From: Scatophagus argus
Taxonomy: Eukaryota > Chordata > Actinopteri > Scatophagidae
Assembly (NCBI RefSeq): GCF_020382885.2
Contig: NC_058513.1
Location: forward strand, 14,967,641 to 15,031,640
Direction: 5' to 3'
DNA length: 64,000 nucleotides
Shown here: one piece after another, positions 1-12,500 of the stretch
Numbering within the stretch: position 1 is the stretch's first letter
Layout: the number at the start of each line of letters is the position of its first letter
Translations under genes and position numbers: made by a program
Notes under the pieces: generated by a model
Databases searched by the model: none
Told to the model about the DNA's origin: nothing
The model's input: the letters and a program-made list of their open reading frames with translations, nothing else

Positions 1-2045
1 ACATTCACCTGGAAAGCTCAAACAATCCTCTCTTTGTCACAGACCCCTTATTTAATCCTCTGAGAGGAAATATGTGAGTGTTAACATGATAATATGCATC
101 ATCAACTGGTTATTAATCTCAATATAATATTTTTACAAACTAATTATTAATTCATCTGTGCTTACATGACTTGTTGAAGTCGTCTGTTGAACATGAAGAG
201 GCTGCTGTGTCCTCTGGTGGCCACTGGGTGGCATCACAACTACAAGGGTCAATGTTTATGTGTGAATTGTTTGAATTATTTACACCACACTGCAAAGTGC
301 TGCTTTATCAAAATGCATTAATGCATATCTGATATTCATTTAATTGATGTGATTTCATCAGGTGAAATTAGCTGCTTCCTGATTTATTTGTGAAATCATT
401 TGAGAAAACAAGTTAGACAGGACAGAAAGATAACCTTGTACTGTGTGAATTACGTCCTTTTAAAGTGAATATGTGTTTTTATTTTCATTTGTTGGATGAA
501 TAAAAATAGTTCAGTTAAGTACATCAAAACTGTACCTCAAAGTCTTCACAAGTAGCATAACCACACAATGTTGCCACAGTTTAGACATGTATATGTAAAA
601 ATAAAATGTGTCTTTAGCTGTTGTTACTAAAGACAGTTGTTAGATTTTTCCAAATAACTTAACTTGATTTAAATGTGTTCAATAGCTTATATACAGTTGT
701 GGCACTGCTTTCTGGAAGTGTTTTTCCATCCTAAAATATAACACAAGAGATTCACACCAGCTCATCATTTGAGAGTAAAATATTTTGAAATGGGAGGGAC
801 TGGAGGTAGATGGACTTTCTGTTGACCTTAGGTAAACAGTATGTAAAATATTTAGTTTGTATTCTGTGATTTGTGGTCATCTGTTTGTGCTTGTTTGGAC
901 AAAAGCTTCAGTATTTGGCAAATCTTTTCCTGTTTGTCCTCAACATCTTGAGTAACCAGAATTGCGAGGCAAAGGTTACAGCAACAAATCACATGTCAAT
1001 TATGTCAAAAGCAAATGCAGTTTCAAGAGAAATGATGGAGAACAGTCATGAGCACCCTGCATTAGTCCACTATACTTAGCAATTTACACCATCTCTCCGA
1101 CACACCAGCCTGACCTCTGAGTGTCCCGATAAAAGCTCTGTGTCGGAAGAAATCCGCCCCGACACTGGATGATTATTACTATCCTGTTTGACATTACTGA
1201 AGAGAGAATGAACAGAGATGACAAAACCACTCATTCTGGGCTCAGCCTGAGCATTTTTCAAATATTTTCCTAGTTGAGTCGATTACCACATCTCTTTGAG
1301 CGTATTTGTCCGCCCTTGTCGCGGCACAGGCTCTCCACTGTGCTCTCATATCTGAGAGCCAAATGAAGGCCAAGTTCGACTGCTCGATATACCAGTATTA
1401 CAAATGTTTGGAGGTTAAATTTACACTTCAGGGTAATCTGTAGGACTGACATTATCTTTTTGGGGCAGAAATGTTGTACCCTGAAGGCTGTAGATATTCT
1501 AGTGGTTCTAGAGAAAATCCAATAAATGAGATATTGAATAAGGGAATAACAGCTACAGAAAAAAAAATGGAAAACACATTGATGATGAAATATTGAATAG
1601 TTCAACATTTTTTAAAAACCTAGCTCATTATTATGAAGTGCTATTTCACCTTATCTCTTTCCACAATAACAAGAGTTTATTTTTGGTCTTCTTTTTTAGC
1701 TTCAGTTTAGCACTAATGATGGAAATATTTGAACAGCTTGTTGTTAAATTTGCTTGACATTGGTGGCCTCCATAAGGGTAAGCCAGTCAAAATTTGAATT
1801 CATCTAATACTTGAGTTTATGATCATATACCAGCAGAACTGATATTCCCGTTAGCCTCAGCTCTACTTTGTCTTTATTGCTAATTAGCGAACACCAGAAT
1901 GCTAGACATGCTAGATTAAAAGGTTTTTCCATGACAGCAGGAGTTATAGATGGAAAATTACTGTCCATTTACACAAACCATGAGCTTTGCAGTATTTCAC
2001 AAACTCATTTTCATTAAAATATAATCAAAATCAGGATCTTTCCCT
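1..2045. other. Intergenic, no gene recognised
   Basis: AT-rich sequence downstream of the minus-strand timp2 gene. I see no exon with splice sites and no protein that I recognise. The open frames here are short and low-complexity. The only item of note is a CTCF-like motif near 207-223. The stretch could hold part of a long timp2 transcript or distal regulatory DNA, but nothing in the sequence shows this. Confidence 0.5.
207..223 (-). promoter_or_regulatory. CTCF-like motif
   Basis: On the minus strand the bases read TGGCCACCAGAGGACAC, close to the CTCF core (CCACNAGRKGGC). One core position departs from consensus. This is a motif match by eye only. Confidence 0.25.
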
Positions 2046-2059
2046 ACCAAAGTCAATCC

Positions 2060-2403
2060 ATCCATTTTGTATACCACTTATCCTTCAGGGTCGCGGGGGA
2101 GCTGGAGCCTATCCCAGCTGACTACGGGCCAGAGGCGGAGTACACGCTGGACTGGTCGCCAGTCAATTGCAGGGCCAAGACACAAAGACAGACAACCACA
2201 CACTCTCACACTCACACCTAGGGGCAATATAGAGTAGCCAATTAACCAATTAATTGCATGTTTTTGGGCTTGTGGGGGGAAGCTGGAGTACCCAGAGGAA
2301 ACCCACACAGGCACAGGGAGAACATGCAAACTCCACATAGAAGACCGGGATTCGAACCTGGAACCCTCTTGCCTTGAGGCAAGGGTGCTAACCACCGTGC
2401 TGC
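2060..2403 (-). repeat. tRNA-derived SINE with 14-bp target-site duplication
   Basis: The minus strand begins with a tRNA-like head: an A-box-like GTGGTTAGCAC, then a B box GGTTCGAATCC. A body of a type widespread in fish follows (GGAGAACATGCAAACTCCAC and GCTGGGATAGGCTCCAGC on one or other strand). The tail is a short GGAT repeat at the left end. The element is flanked by perfect 14-bp direct repeats, ACCAAAGTCAATCC, at 2046-2059 and 2404-2417. Flanking duplications like these are what LINE-driven target-primed insertion leaves. Their lack of differences suggests a fairly recent insertion. I do not assign a named family. Confidence 0.85.
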
Positions 2404-2698
2404 ACCAAAGTCAATCCCATAGATTGAATGTTGTGATTGTTAACTTAGCCAAAGTGCTAGGACAGGATTCTGATGTGAGGTTGCTGCAGGTTGTCCACCT
2501 TGACATCCACCTTGAAAACCTCCCTGTGTCTCCAGCATGGTAATGTGAGAAAATTTTCTTCCATGTACACAAATCCCTTAGATCATATTGTGTGACTGGA
2601 CTGGACTGAACTGTTGGATCCTGTTGCATCCCATCGCTGAAACATCTGCGGCCAAAATGACTCACTCAGGCAGCATTTGTTCTTTCAAACGTGTGGTT

Positions 2699-2704
2699 TT
2701 TATT
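2699..2704 (-). other. Candidate distal poly(A) signal of timp2
   Basis: This is AATAAA on the minus strand, about 1.85 kb past the timp2 stop codon. No other minus-strand gene lies between. Mammalian TIMP2 is known for short and long mRNAs made by alternative polyadenylation, so a distal site here is plausible. Other AATAAA matches exist in between, for example at 3911-3916. Confidence 0.4.
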
Positions 2705-4296
2705 TGATAATACTGAATATTTTGTCCTTCGCCCGGACTTACATCAAGCATCAAACACATGCACAGTCCTCTATTCACACAAGTTACCCATTTCTCATTT
2801 CTCCACGCCTCTCCAAAAAGGATTTATCTCTCTCTCTCACTCTCACGTTACTCCAGCGCAAGAGGACCTTCTCAGCTCCACACTACAGCTAAAGACATCG
2901 TTGACAAAGACAGCGAAAACACACAAAAATCATGACAGGTATAATAATAACACTGAAAAAATACAAAGTAATGGAAAATGGAAAGAGTTTACTTTTAAAT
3001 TATGCCTCTAATACTCCATCATATATATATTTTTTTGTTAATGTAGCTTGAGGTGTATAAAACAGCACTGTAAACTTCGATTGAGTAACTTGCTTTCTAT
3101 GACAGCGATAAAGCTTTCATTAATAACTGGAAGGCGCAGGAAAAATGAGTCGAAGCTAACGTTAAGCATGTAAAAGTCCTTATCACTCATGAAATGAACC
3201 GTCTATAAGAATATATTGGCAAATCATGAAACTGCTGCTTGCATTTACAATCAACAGACAATACAAAGACACTGAAATAACATCCCACAAGCTCTTTTTG
3301 TTTCCCTTTCACACATAAAATCTGCAAAAAGATCCCTTATATCCAAACTTCTCGTGTTTTTCCTTTCACTGCAAATACTATTTTACCTGTTATGACAAAG
3401 ATAGCAAGAATAAGCTTGTGTTAGTGAATATGGACCACCAAAAGCACTCAAAACAGGTGAAATCTGCACCTGAGGTGGATCTGTCGGTCTGGGCGAACGA
3501 TAGTAACTGTCACGTCAAAGTGTTCAGGCTCCTGTCTTTACTGGAACTCATCCTCAAAAAGTGCAAATCTAGTTCTAATGCAGTAAATAATAATTATCAA
3601 GTAACAACAAAAGTATATGCATAGGTACTGTACAGCTACATAGTGAGGGGTAAAGAGGGAGAGGCATGAAGATGAGACGAGGAGGAAGAGGAGGAGGAGG
3701 AGGAGACATTTTGGATGTTTCGGATTTGTTTCTGTGTTGTTTGACCTCATGCGCAGGTTTAAATTTAGAGCGCTCGTCTTTCCACTGCATAGACTGGTCC
3801 AGTGAGGCCTGTGACAATCACAAGCTCCAGTTAGAAAAACCACAACAAGAAAAAGGTTTTCGCCTAACAAAACCGGAGAAGATCAGCCATGCGAGATGAC
3901 TCATGTTCTTTTTATTTTTTGAGAAAGCGGTTAAGGGTGTTGTTGTGGGCGTCTGACGTCACCAGTGGCCAAACAGCTCCCAGCAGAGAAGAGGAGAGAA
4001 GTAATAACTAAAAGTGTTCAGAAAAAGGGAGACAATCATCTTAAAAAAAAGGCAACTTGGAATTTGGCTTTGGAATAAAATGGAGAATGAGGTAATAAAA
4101 GTAGGAACACAAGGGCTAACGAAATGATCGTCCGTTGATCGGGGGTTGATTGGTGGAGTTGGAGAGCAGAGCTGTAAGGAAGCTTTGCGGGGCAGGAAGT
4201 GCTCTGTCTCACCGAGGATTTATATATTCCTCCTGACGCCAGCCTCAGGAGGAAGTTATATCATCACTTGACCAGTCTATGTCTCATGATGCAAAA

Positions 4297-4302
4297 TTTA
4301 TT
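4297..4302 (-). other. Candidate proximal poly(A) signal of timp2
   Basis: This is the first AATAAA on the minus strand after the timp2 stop codon, giving a 3' UTR of roughly 270-280 nt. It would make the short transcript form. Confidence 0.45.
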
Positions 4303-4555
4303 TTTACATGCGCTGTGACTGAGAACAACCTCTGAGCCTCTTCAGAGTCAGTTAATGTTGAGCAATGCTGATGAGGTTGAAAGTGGCTTTGCGCTGCTTT
4401 CACTGACAACAAAGAGAGGCTAAAGATTGTTCTCAGAACAGCTGGTAAATTCAGTCACATTAGCTTTGCCTTTTTTATCAAAAATCACTTTTGCCTGATG
4501 TTGTTATCTAAAATTTCAATTGAGTCGTTTACATTGCGCCAAGTGTGCCACGCGA

Positions 4556-7500
4556 TTAAGGCTCCTCGCCATCCAGGAACTCCTTCTTGGGCGATGAGAC
4601 GCCGCGGTACCAGGAGCAGGAGTTGTCCGCCCTCTTGATGCAGGCGTAGTGGTTGGCCTGGCGCCCGTGCACCTGCTTCTCGATCATCAGGTCAGTCCAC
4701 AGACACTCCTCTGGAGCGGAGATCTCACAGGGCAAAGAGGGGCAGCGCACAATCTGCAGAGAAACACAGAACGAATTATTAGTAGTGGCGGAGTCAAGCA
4801 TGTGCATGGCTTTTTTTGGATACATTTTGTTATTATTATCTTTAAATAAAATGTCCAATGTGTAGAATGCAGCGGCATCTACTGATGACTCAGCAGATAA
4901 TGAATACCCCAAGCTGCTAAAAACAGGAACACAAAGAAATCCCCTCACAAAAGCCAGTGTGAAGTTTGTCTGATCTGGGCTACTGTAGAAAAATGATCAT
5001 CACCGATTCAGGATCTGACCAAATGTGAAAACACGGTCACAACCTCCCCTTCTGTTGCTCAGCTATGCTGTCGAATATTAATAATATACAGAAAAATTTC
5101 CTCAAGGCATTCAAGACCTACGAAAGTGCAGACCCAAAACCATAATGCCTCTGTCAGTGGCCATCTGCCGCTGCGTAGGCATCGGAAAGCTTCAAATCTT
5201 CTCATAAGAAGCTTCAACAACTGACTTTATTTTTTCTCAAGGGCTTGATTATGAAAGTCTGTTAATTTTCTGTCAATTAATTCAAATTGGCCATATCTCC
5301 GGTCTCACTCGTTGTTCTGATGTTTGTTGTTGCAGCTGTTGTCTCGTCTGCTCTGTTATGTCTGATTTTGCTCTCCGGGATGGGAAACCAGACAAGCCAC
5401 CCACTCCCTTACCTTGCAGTCACAGCCCATCTGGTAGCGCTGGCTAAGACCCTTCTTCTGGGTGTTGCTCAAGGAGTCCCAGGGCATGATGTAGTCACAC
5501 AGGTGCACATGCATGCTCCCGGCGGCTTCGGCCTTGCCTGTAAAAGAACAAGACAGCAATAAAAGCTTCACAACGACAAACACATGACTGAAAATTTAGA
5601 CATAAAAAGACCATACCTGCAGTAAAAACACCCATTTCCTGATGCATGAATATAAACGGCCTCATTGGACAAAAGGTCATAAACTATGAGCATCAGATAA
5701 CCGGTTCACAGGTAAAAATGATCAAATCTGCTACCTTGCAAACGGAAAACGCCCGCAGGCACCAAAACCCGAGTTTATGTTTCACGCACGTGTGGCACCA
5801 GTCAAAACAAGATGAAGATATTATAATGTGAGTTTACAGATCTGCCGAGGCTGCATCTTCTTCACTACATCGCTATCTGTCTGCAGAGCAACTCTCGACA
5901 TGTCCGAGTCTTTACAGGATGTCCTCGCAGATGAGACTGAGTCATGTTTCACTGTGGTTCTTTCAACTGCTAACCCTTTGAACTGGAGGATTAATCATCT
6001 TAAAAAAGATGTCTGGTTGGCAGAAAGTTAACTGTGCCACATCTTGAGAAATTAAAAAAAAAAAAGGAAGAAGTCTGAGAGAGGAAATGCTGGCTTCAGC
6101 AGTTCCTGCTCTTACAACTCTATGTAATTAGGGCTGAGTGTTTGTGGGTGCATCTGTCTGCGATGGGGAAACCAGAGCACACATGACATCATGATCCTCA
6201 CTGTACTATGTCTCACTCTGCTGCTGACTGAAAACCAGCCAGATTTGGCATACAAACATTAATGGAATAGTTCGGGGAGTTGAGGAGTTACTTATTCATC
6301 TTCCGGTGGAGAGTTGTGAGTGAGAAGACTGATGCCTACTCTCACATCTACAGACAGCAGAAGGTTAGCTTAGCTTAGCATGAAGTCTGGACACAGGGAA
6401 ACAGCTAGTCTGGCTCTGTCCCAAGGTGACAAAACCCGTCTAAGTAGCACTTGATTTGACTGGAACGAACCAGAGTTATAAAAACAAGTACCAGTATTAA
6501 AGTTTTATGGGGGCTGGGCCGATTTCCTGGCAAGTCACAATAAAAATGTGAAACTGTAAAACATCTTGTTTTTACATTTCAGTTTTGTAAGGATTTAACA
6601 AAAACATAAAGCATTTATCAGTGAGTTTTAGGCGTCGTGGTTTGTGGATTTTGTAATCTTTTGGATATGATATCAGTCTTATCATCCAACTTTCAACAAG
6701 AATGTGAATAAGGAAATGCTGAACTAGAAGGTTTCAGATGCCACAAAATATAAAGAGCGACAAAGCCACAAGCAAAGTGCCATCTAGTTCCAGACGTCCC
6801 TATAGCCGACACCTACAAAATTCTGCAACTCACATCAAAACAATCTAGACTACAGGTATGAGCAAAGATACATATTTTTTATATGGGGTGAACTGTCCCT
6901 TTAAGGTTACTGGTGTAGAAAATGTCAAAAACGGCTCATCGGCGCAGTGGAAGAAACTCCAGGCAGATGTAATAATGCCGTGTTGGGTGATTATGTGATA
7001 TTAAATGTGAATATAAGGTCAGAGAGGGTCCGTCCTACCAACTAGAAAAGGCTCCCTTCAGGCTGTTATCTAGCAGAGTGAAATATTTTTTTTTTATTAA
7101 TGATTCAAGGTCATGTCACCTCAAGCAAGGAGTACAAGATATACAGTACGTACATTTGCAACTCTCAGGAGCTCAAGCTGTACCACGACAGACAAGGTCA
7201 CTCCCAGTCTCCACAGGGTTTAGTCAACAGCATATTATTACCCATAATAGCATAAACAGTTAGTCCGCCAACACACAAAGTGGCCTGTTAGTCTGATCCC
7301 ATGTTTGTCTGCCAGGCTGTTTACACCTGGAGGTTGATATCTGATTATCTGTCTGTTTGTAAATTCCTCAGGCTCTTCTATCTGTCTGTCTGTCTGTCAT
7401 CTTAGTCTTTCACTTCTTGTTTGCGTGTTGAATCTTACACGTTTGCCCCAACAAAACTGAAATAAAAGTTGACTTTCTTGTGAAAAATACCAGCAGTAGC

Positions 7501-9511
7501 AACACAGCAGGAGCTTTAGTTTATTATGCTAGAGGGAACACAACCACGCAGCAGCTGTGTTATTATTTCATGTGCATTTTAGAAGCCAGATGTTGACACA
7601 CGTCACGCCACTCCGATTCGAGTGTGTTGAGCAGTGTGCTTTAGAGGCACGCACTGGAGGATTTCTGAGTAAATAAAAAACGTTGAACTATTCCTTTAAA
7701 AGTTTGCATGGGCCACAATCACATTTTCAGATTCACATTTGAGTCAGTTAATGGGTGACGCGACCACCTCGACAGTCACTCCAGATTCCAGCGTCACTCA
7801 CCTGAGATCAGGTACTCCTTCTTGCCGCTGGCATCCAGGGTAACACCACAGACAGCAGACACAGGAGCAGTGAAGATCGCCTCGATGTCCTGGCTAGGCC
7901 CCTTGAACATCTGTGGAGGGGGTCAAAGGTCAGGATGAAGGAGTCAAAGTCTGAGCTTCACACCCTAAAATGCTGGGAGGCATATGGTGGATCTCCTTCT
8001 GTCTTATTACCTTGATCTGTTTGACCTCATACTGGATCCTCTTGATGGGGTTCCCATAGATATCATTCCCAGAAACCACCTCTTTTTCTCCCACCACCTT
8101 TGCTCGAATCACTGTTGGGGAAACAGAGGAACATGGCGTCAGATCACATGGTGTTACACAATCCTGTCATTAAGAGACAAAGCATTTCTGATAAGAGGAC
8201 ACAGAAAAGTGCTGCTGTAAGCAGTCAGATATGCAAACAAGGCCTTCTTTTAAATGATAATCACGTTTTAGCTTACTGCCACCCAAATTAGCCCTTATGC
8301 TAACTGTCAGGAGCCAATACAACAGTCTAAGTAACTGATGAATTGTGCTGTATGTGCGTGTTTATCTTTATTTTAATGGTAGCCCTGCCATCCAGCTCTG
8401 TTTTGTGGAATCATTTTTTGATTTTTAAGCACTATCACTGAATTTGCTGTCCAGTGATGTTCTCGCAGTCGCCAGCAAAAAAACCTCAAAGACAAACCCG
8501 TGGTCTCCAGCTTTTATTGGAAGTGTGTTTAGCTGTGTTTAGCTCACAGCATAGTAGAAAAGCATAGAAAGCATAGAAAAGCCAGCGTTTTATCTGAAAA
8601 CTTTAGCAGCTTCTTTTGCTATTTTGTAGATACACTTTGGACTTCGGACAGAACGAAAACATACAAAATGATAACTAGTGATTAATTTCATTATCAATTC
8701 ATCCAATGGGTAATTTCCTGATTTCAACTGCAGACTAAAGTGCCCATCTTTATTTCACAAATCACAAGCTTACGTCTGCAGATGTCTCGTTTTGTCCAAA
8801 CAAGAATGATTTGAAACAGAGACAAGCACCAAATTCTCACACTGGAGAAACTGACAATCCAGAATATTTGGCATTTTTGGATTGTTTACCAGAACAGCTT
8901 CAAGATTATTTTTCTGTCTGATTCACTGATGTATCATTTTCAATCTAAAGATAAGATCAGAACAACAGATCATGACACGATTCCACCAAAAGCCGTTGAC
9001 TGAAACATCCCCCCGAGGCTCAGCCCCTCGTTCACCATGTCCCTGGCTAACAAAAGGCCAACAGCCAAAACAACCTCCACAGCTGCCCTAAGTCTCATGT
9101 GCACATACCACACTGAGGCACAGCACTGACAATAAAACGAGCTCGAGCAGCTCAGCTTCGGCTTCTGCAGCAGCCCGGTCAATGAAACCGAAAGTTTCCG
9201 TTTGGTTCAAAGCTGCATGAGGCATCGGACACATGAAACGACTTGGCCCGCAGAACAAGCCTGCAGGCCTGCCTCGAAACATAACCGGAAAGCAGTCAAA
9301 GGACCAGACTTAAGGGATAAGAATACAATTTGAAAGTTGATACAGAAGGGAAACAACGAGCCAGTTTCTCACCGTGAGTGTGTTTTAATGGCCGCACTGA
9401 CTGCATCAAGCTTTAGCTACGCTTAGGGCATTTATTCAGAATGGAAAATATGAGCAACAGAGAGAGAAAAAAAAATAAGCAGGAACAGAGGACACGTCCA
9501 CATAGATAGAT

Positions 9512-9545
<34 letters not shown>

Positions 9546-12500
9546 GACTGCTGCTGCTCTTACACCCCTGGGTTCAGTTTATGGCTTGGAGCAGACACAA
9601 ATCTGGGGTTCATGGCTCACAGAGTTAATAGCCTCTCGTTCTTTTCCTACTTCCTTCACCACTTCCTTTTCCCCCATTTCACCCCCCCATTCTGAAGATG
9701 CATGTTTTTCTACACATGTAACTACAACAACACTTGACAGATATTCTCATTATTTAGATTTATTAGCCCTTTATAGTACATAAAATGTAAAAAAATAATA
9801 ATAATAATAAATTGAAAAATGGCCAGACTGGTACCTTCAAATGGTTTGTTTTGTCCACCAATAAATTTAAAAAACAAAATACGCGATGAGACAGAGAAAA
9901 GCAGCAAATCCTCAGATTTTACAAACAAGAAATAGAAAAAAAGATGAAGTACAGTATTAATATTTGATAAAAGATTTGAATAATTTATCAACTTTCAAAG
10001 CTTTTGTTGTGTGGTGCCATCCTGACTCAGGGTCAGTGACATTTTCAGGCTTTGCCCCATCAAAACGTTGTTAAAAAAAAACAAACAAAAAAAGGTAATA
10101 AATCCATCTTCATCCTCACACTCCTCATCCTGTTTTGTATCTTAAAAAAGAAGTACACAACCTGCAATTTATGCACACCTGAGAGCGAGAAGGGCTGAGG
10201 CAACTTTATATTCTAGAGTTCTAATAAGATTTGTTGTCTTCACTGATATAAGGCTTTACAAAGTTGTTTATCGGTGCTTCAACCAATCTGAGTAACTCAC
10301 AAGCCAACTTCTGCATTTTGGTTCCCCTCTGATGCTTATGCAAATATGCAGCAACAGCAGCCAGAGCACACACACACACACACACACACACAGCAGTATA
10401 CCTGGCTGGCACACACTCCTGCATTCCTCTCAGTTTTTCCGCTCTCATTTCCTGAGCTTATTCAGAGCCACAAACTAATGAGCAAAAGAATACTGAGGGG
10501 AGACTACCTTGTTATTCGCATTAGATTGCTGTAACGGGAGCTCTTGGTGTTGCAGACATGTTTACTCCTCAACACCCCTCCCCTCGCAATAAAGCCGGAG
10601 TGGAGTCTAAACAGCATGTTGTGGAGGCAGCAGACTACACAGCGTGATGCCTAAACAGCACGACTACCACCGAGGTTTTGGGTTGGGGTGGGGTGGGGGC
10701 TGCAGTGCAGACAGCCGACTTTTACCGCAGGTTCATCCTTAAAGTCATCTGATCACCAGCAGTCAATCAGCAGCCGAGAGCCCCCTCCATAAACCACCAA
10801 CTGACCCATATTCGAGTTCCTCCTTTCCTTTACGACCACGACGACGTCTAATGACTTATACATGCGTATCAGTTGCACTACGCAACGTTTTCCATGCAAA
10901 CCCCATATAAACACACACACACACACACACACACACACCACATCCTCAGTGTTCCCTGTCCAATCCACCGCATGACTATCCATTTCTTTTCTCATACTCC
11001 AGTGACCACTAAATCATCCCTGACTCCCATGATGTGGTTTGTTCAGCTGCAGACGTATGTGCGCTGTCTGTTTAACCGGTCATTTGACCAGAGGCAAACG
11101 AAAATTCAGTCGGCATCTGTCAACATCTGCATGAAGACCCGCGAGGCAGAGAGGAGAGCTCTGCTTTCCTCTGCGATGTCTTCATGATACAGCAACTGTA
11201 GTCAGTGTATGGAGAAACAACAACAACAACAACAACAACCACCACCACTGTGACATTATCGACCAATACTGGCTTTTTGTGCACTTGTTCCTTGGTTTTC
11301 TTAATTCAAGTGTAATATAATGTTATCTGTGTTTTTATTATTATTATTATTATTATTGTTGTTTTATGGATTCTAAAGTGTCAGAAATGTCCATCAGAAA
11401 TGTTCAAACACAAAAATATTTAATCTACAGTGATATAAGTACAGAAAAAAGCTGCAAACGATTACATCTGGGAAACTGAAACCAGAATGTTCAGCTTTTT
11501 GAAGGCTGAACTATCAAAATAATAAATTCATTTTGTGTGCATTGGTTATTCAAATGAACATTTTACATCCAGGCACAATATTAACACTGACTGGGAGTCG
11601 TGTTTCAGGATCTCTTTTATCTCTCTTTTGGTCTCCACCGACTCCTGCAGGAAACATCTGGCTCTTTGGCTGCTTAACGTTCCTCTGTGTTGACTAGCTT
11701 TTTGCTTACTGTGTCTGTGGGCCTTTTGGAGCTGAAAGCCTAGTGTCCAGTGGTTTTTGGAGCCTTTTGAATGAAAACAGCTGCAGCAAACTGAACCAAA
11801 ATGTTGGTCAGAAAAGCTTCAAAGAAATGAGGTGAACTGCAGCTGAGTGATAATTCTCTGTGTGTCCATCAACACAAGTGACTCCTGTCACATCACACGT
11901 TATCATTTGAGTTATTGTTTATACAGAAAATGTCAGCTTTAATTTGCAGTGAAGTTTACTGTTCAGAATGTACATTTATTTTCCCTGTTGTCTCCAATAG
12001 CTATGTTTATTGATAAACAACAAAATATTTTTGCCACAGTGACAACTCTGTGAAGGTTCCTTGCAAAACATGCATATGTAAACACAATTTAACACAAACA
12101 CTGGCTTAACAAAATGCTGAAAGACAAACCTTTCAACAGGACAACGTGAAGTTTTGCATTACGAGGCTGAACTTTGATTTTTACAGATGCTGTTTTTATT
12201 ACGCTGCATGTTTACGTATGTTTCATGAAGAAATCATGTCTCTGTTTCCATAAACAGGAACGTGTACAGTCAGCGTACAGACAGCAGGATGACTCTGGTC
12301 TTCCACAACGCCCGGCCTCAGGACAGTCTGACTGTGCAGGGCTGCTGGGGAAGTTCCCCTTTGTGGGCAACAGATTTATATGAAAGGAGGATGTTTGTCC
12401 TTGCACACGAACACGTATGTGTGTGTCTGTGTGTGCGTGCAGTAGGTGCATGACACTGCTCCATCTTTATGGCTTGTGGTCCGACCTGAAGCATCGTTTA

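Noticed and set aside
2340-2395. Possible tRNA gene (B box GGTTCGAATCC)
   Set aside because: It has no cloverleaf. It is the head of the SINE at 2060-2403.
5287-5562. Plus-strand open frame with a membrane-like start
   Set aside because: It runs antisense through timp2 exon 4, and the hydrophobic start comes from intron sequence.
10221-11187. Open frames with Thr-His or Cys-Val repeats in timp2 intron 1
   Set aside because: They are readings of CA/GT microsatellites.
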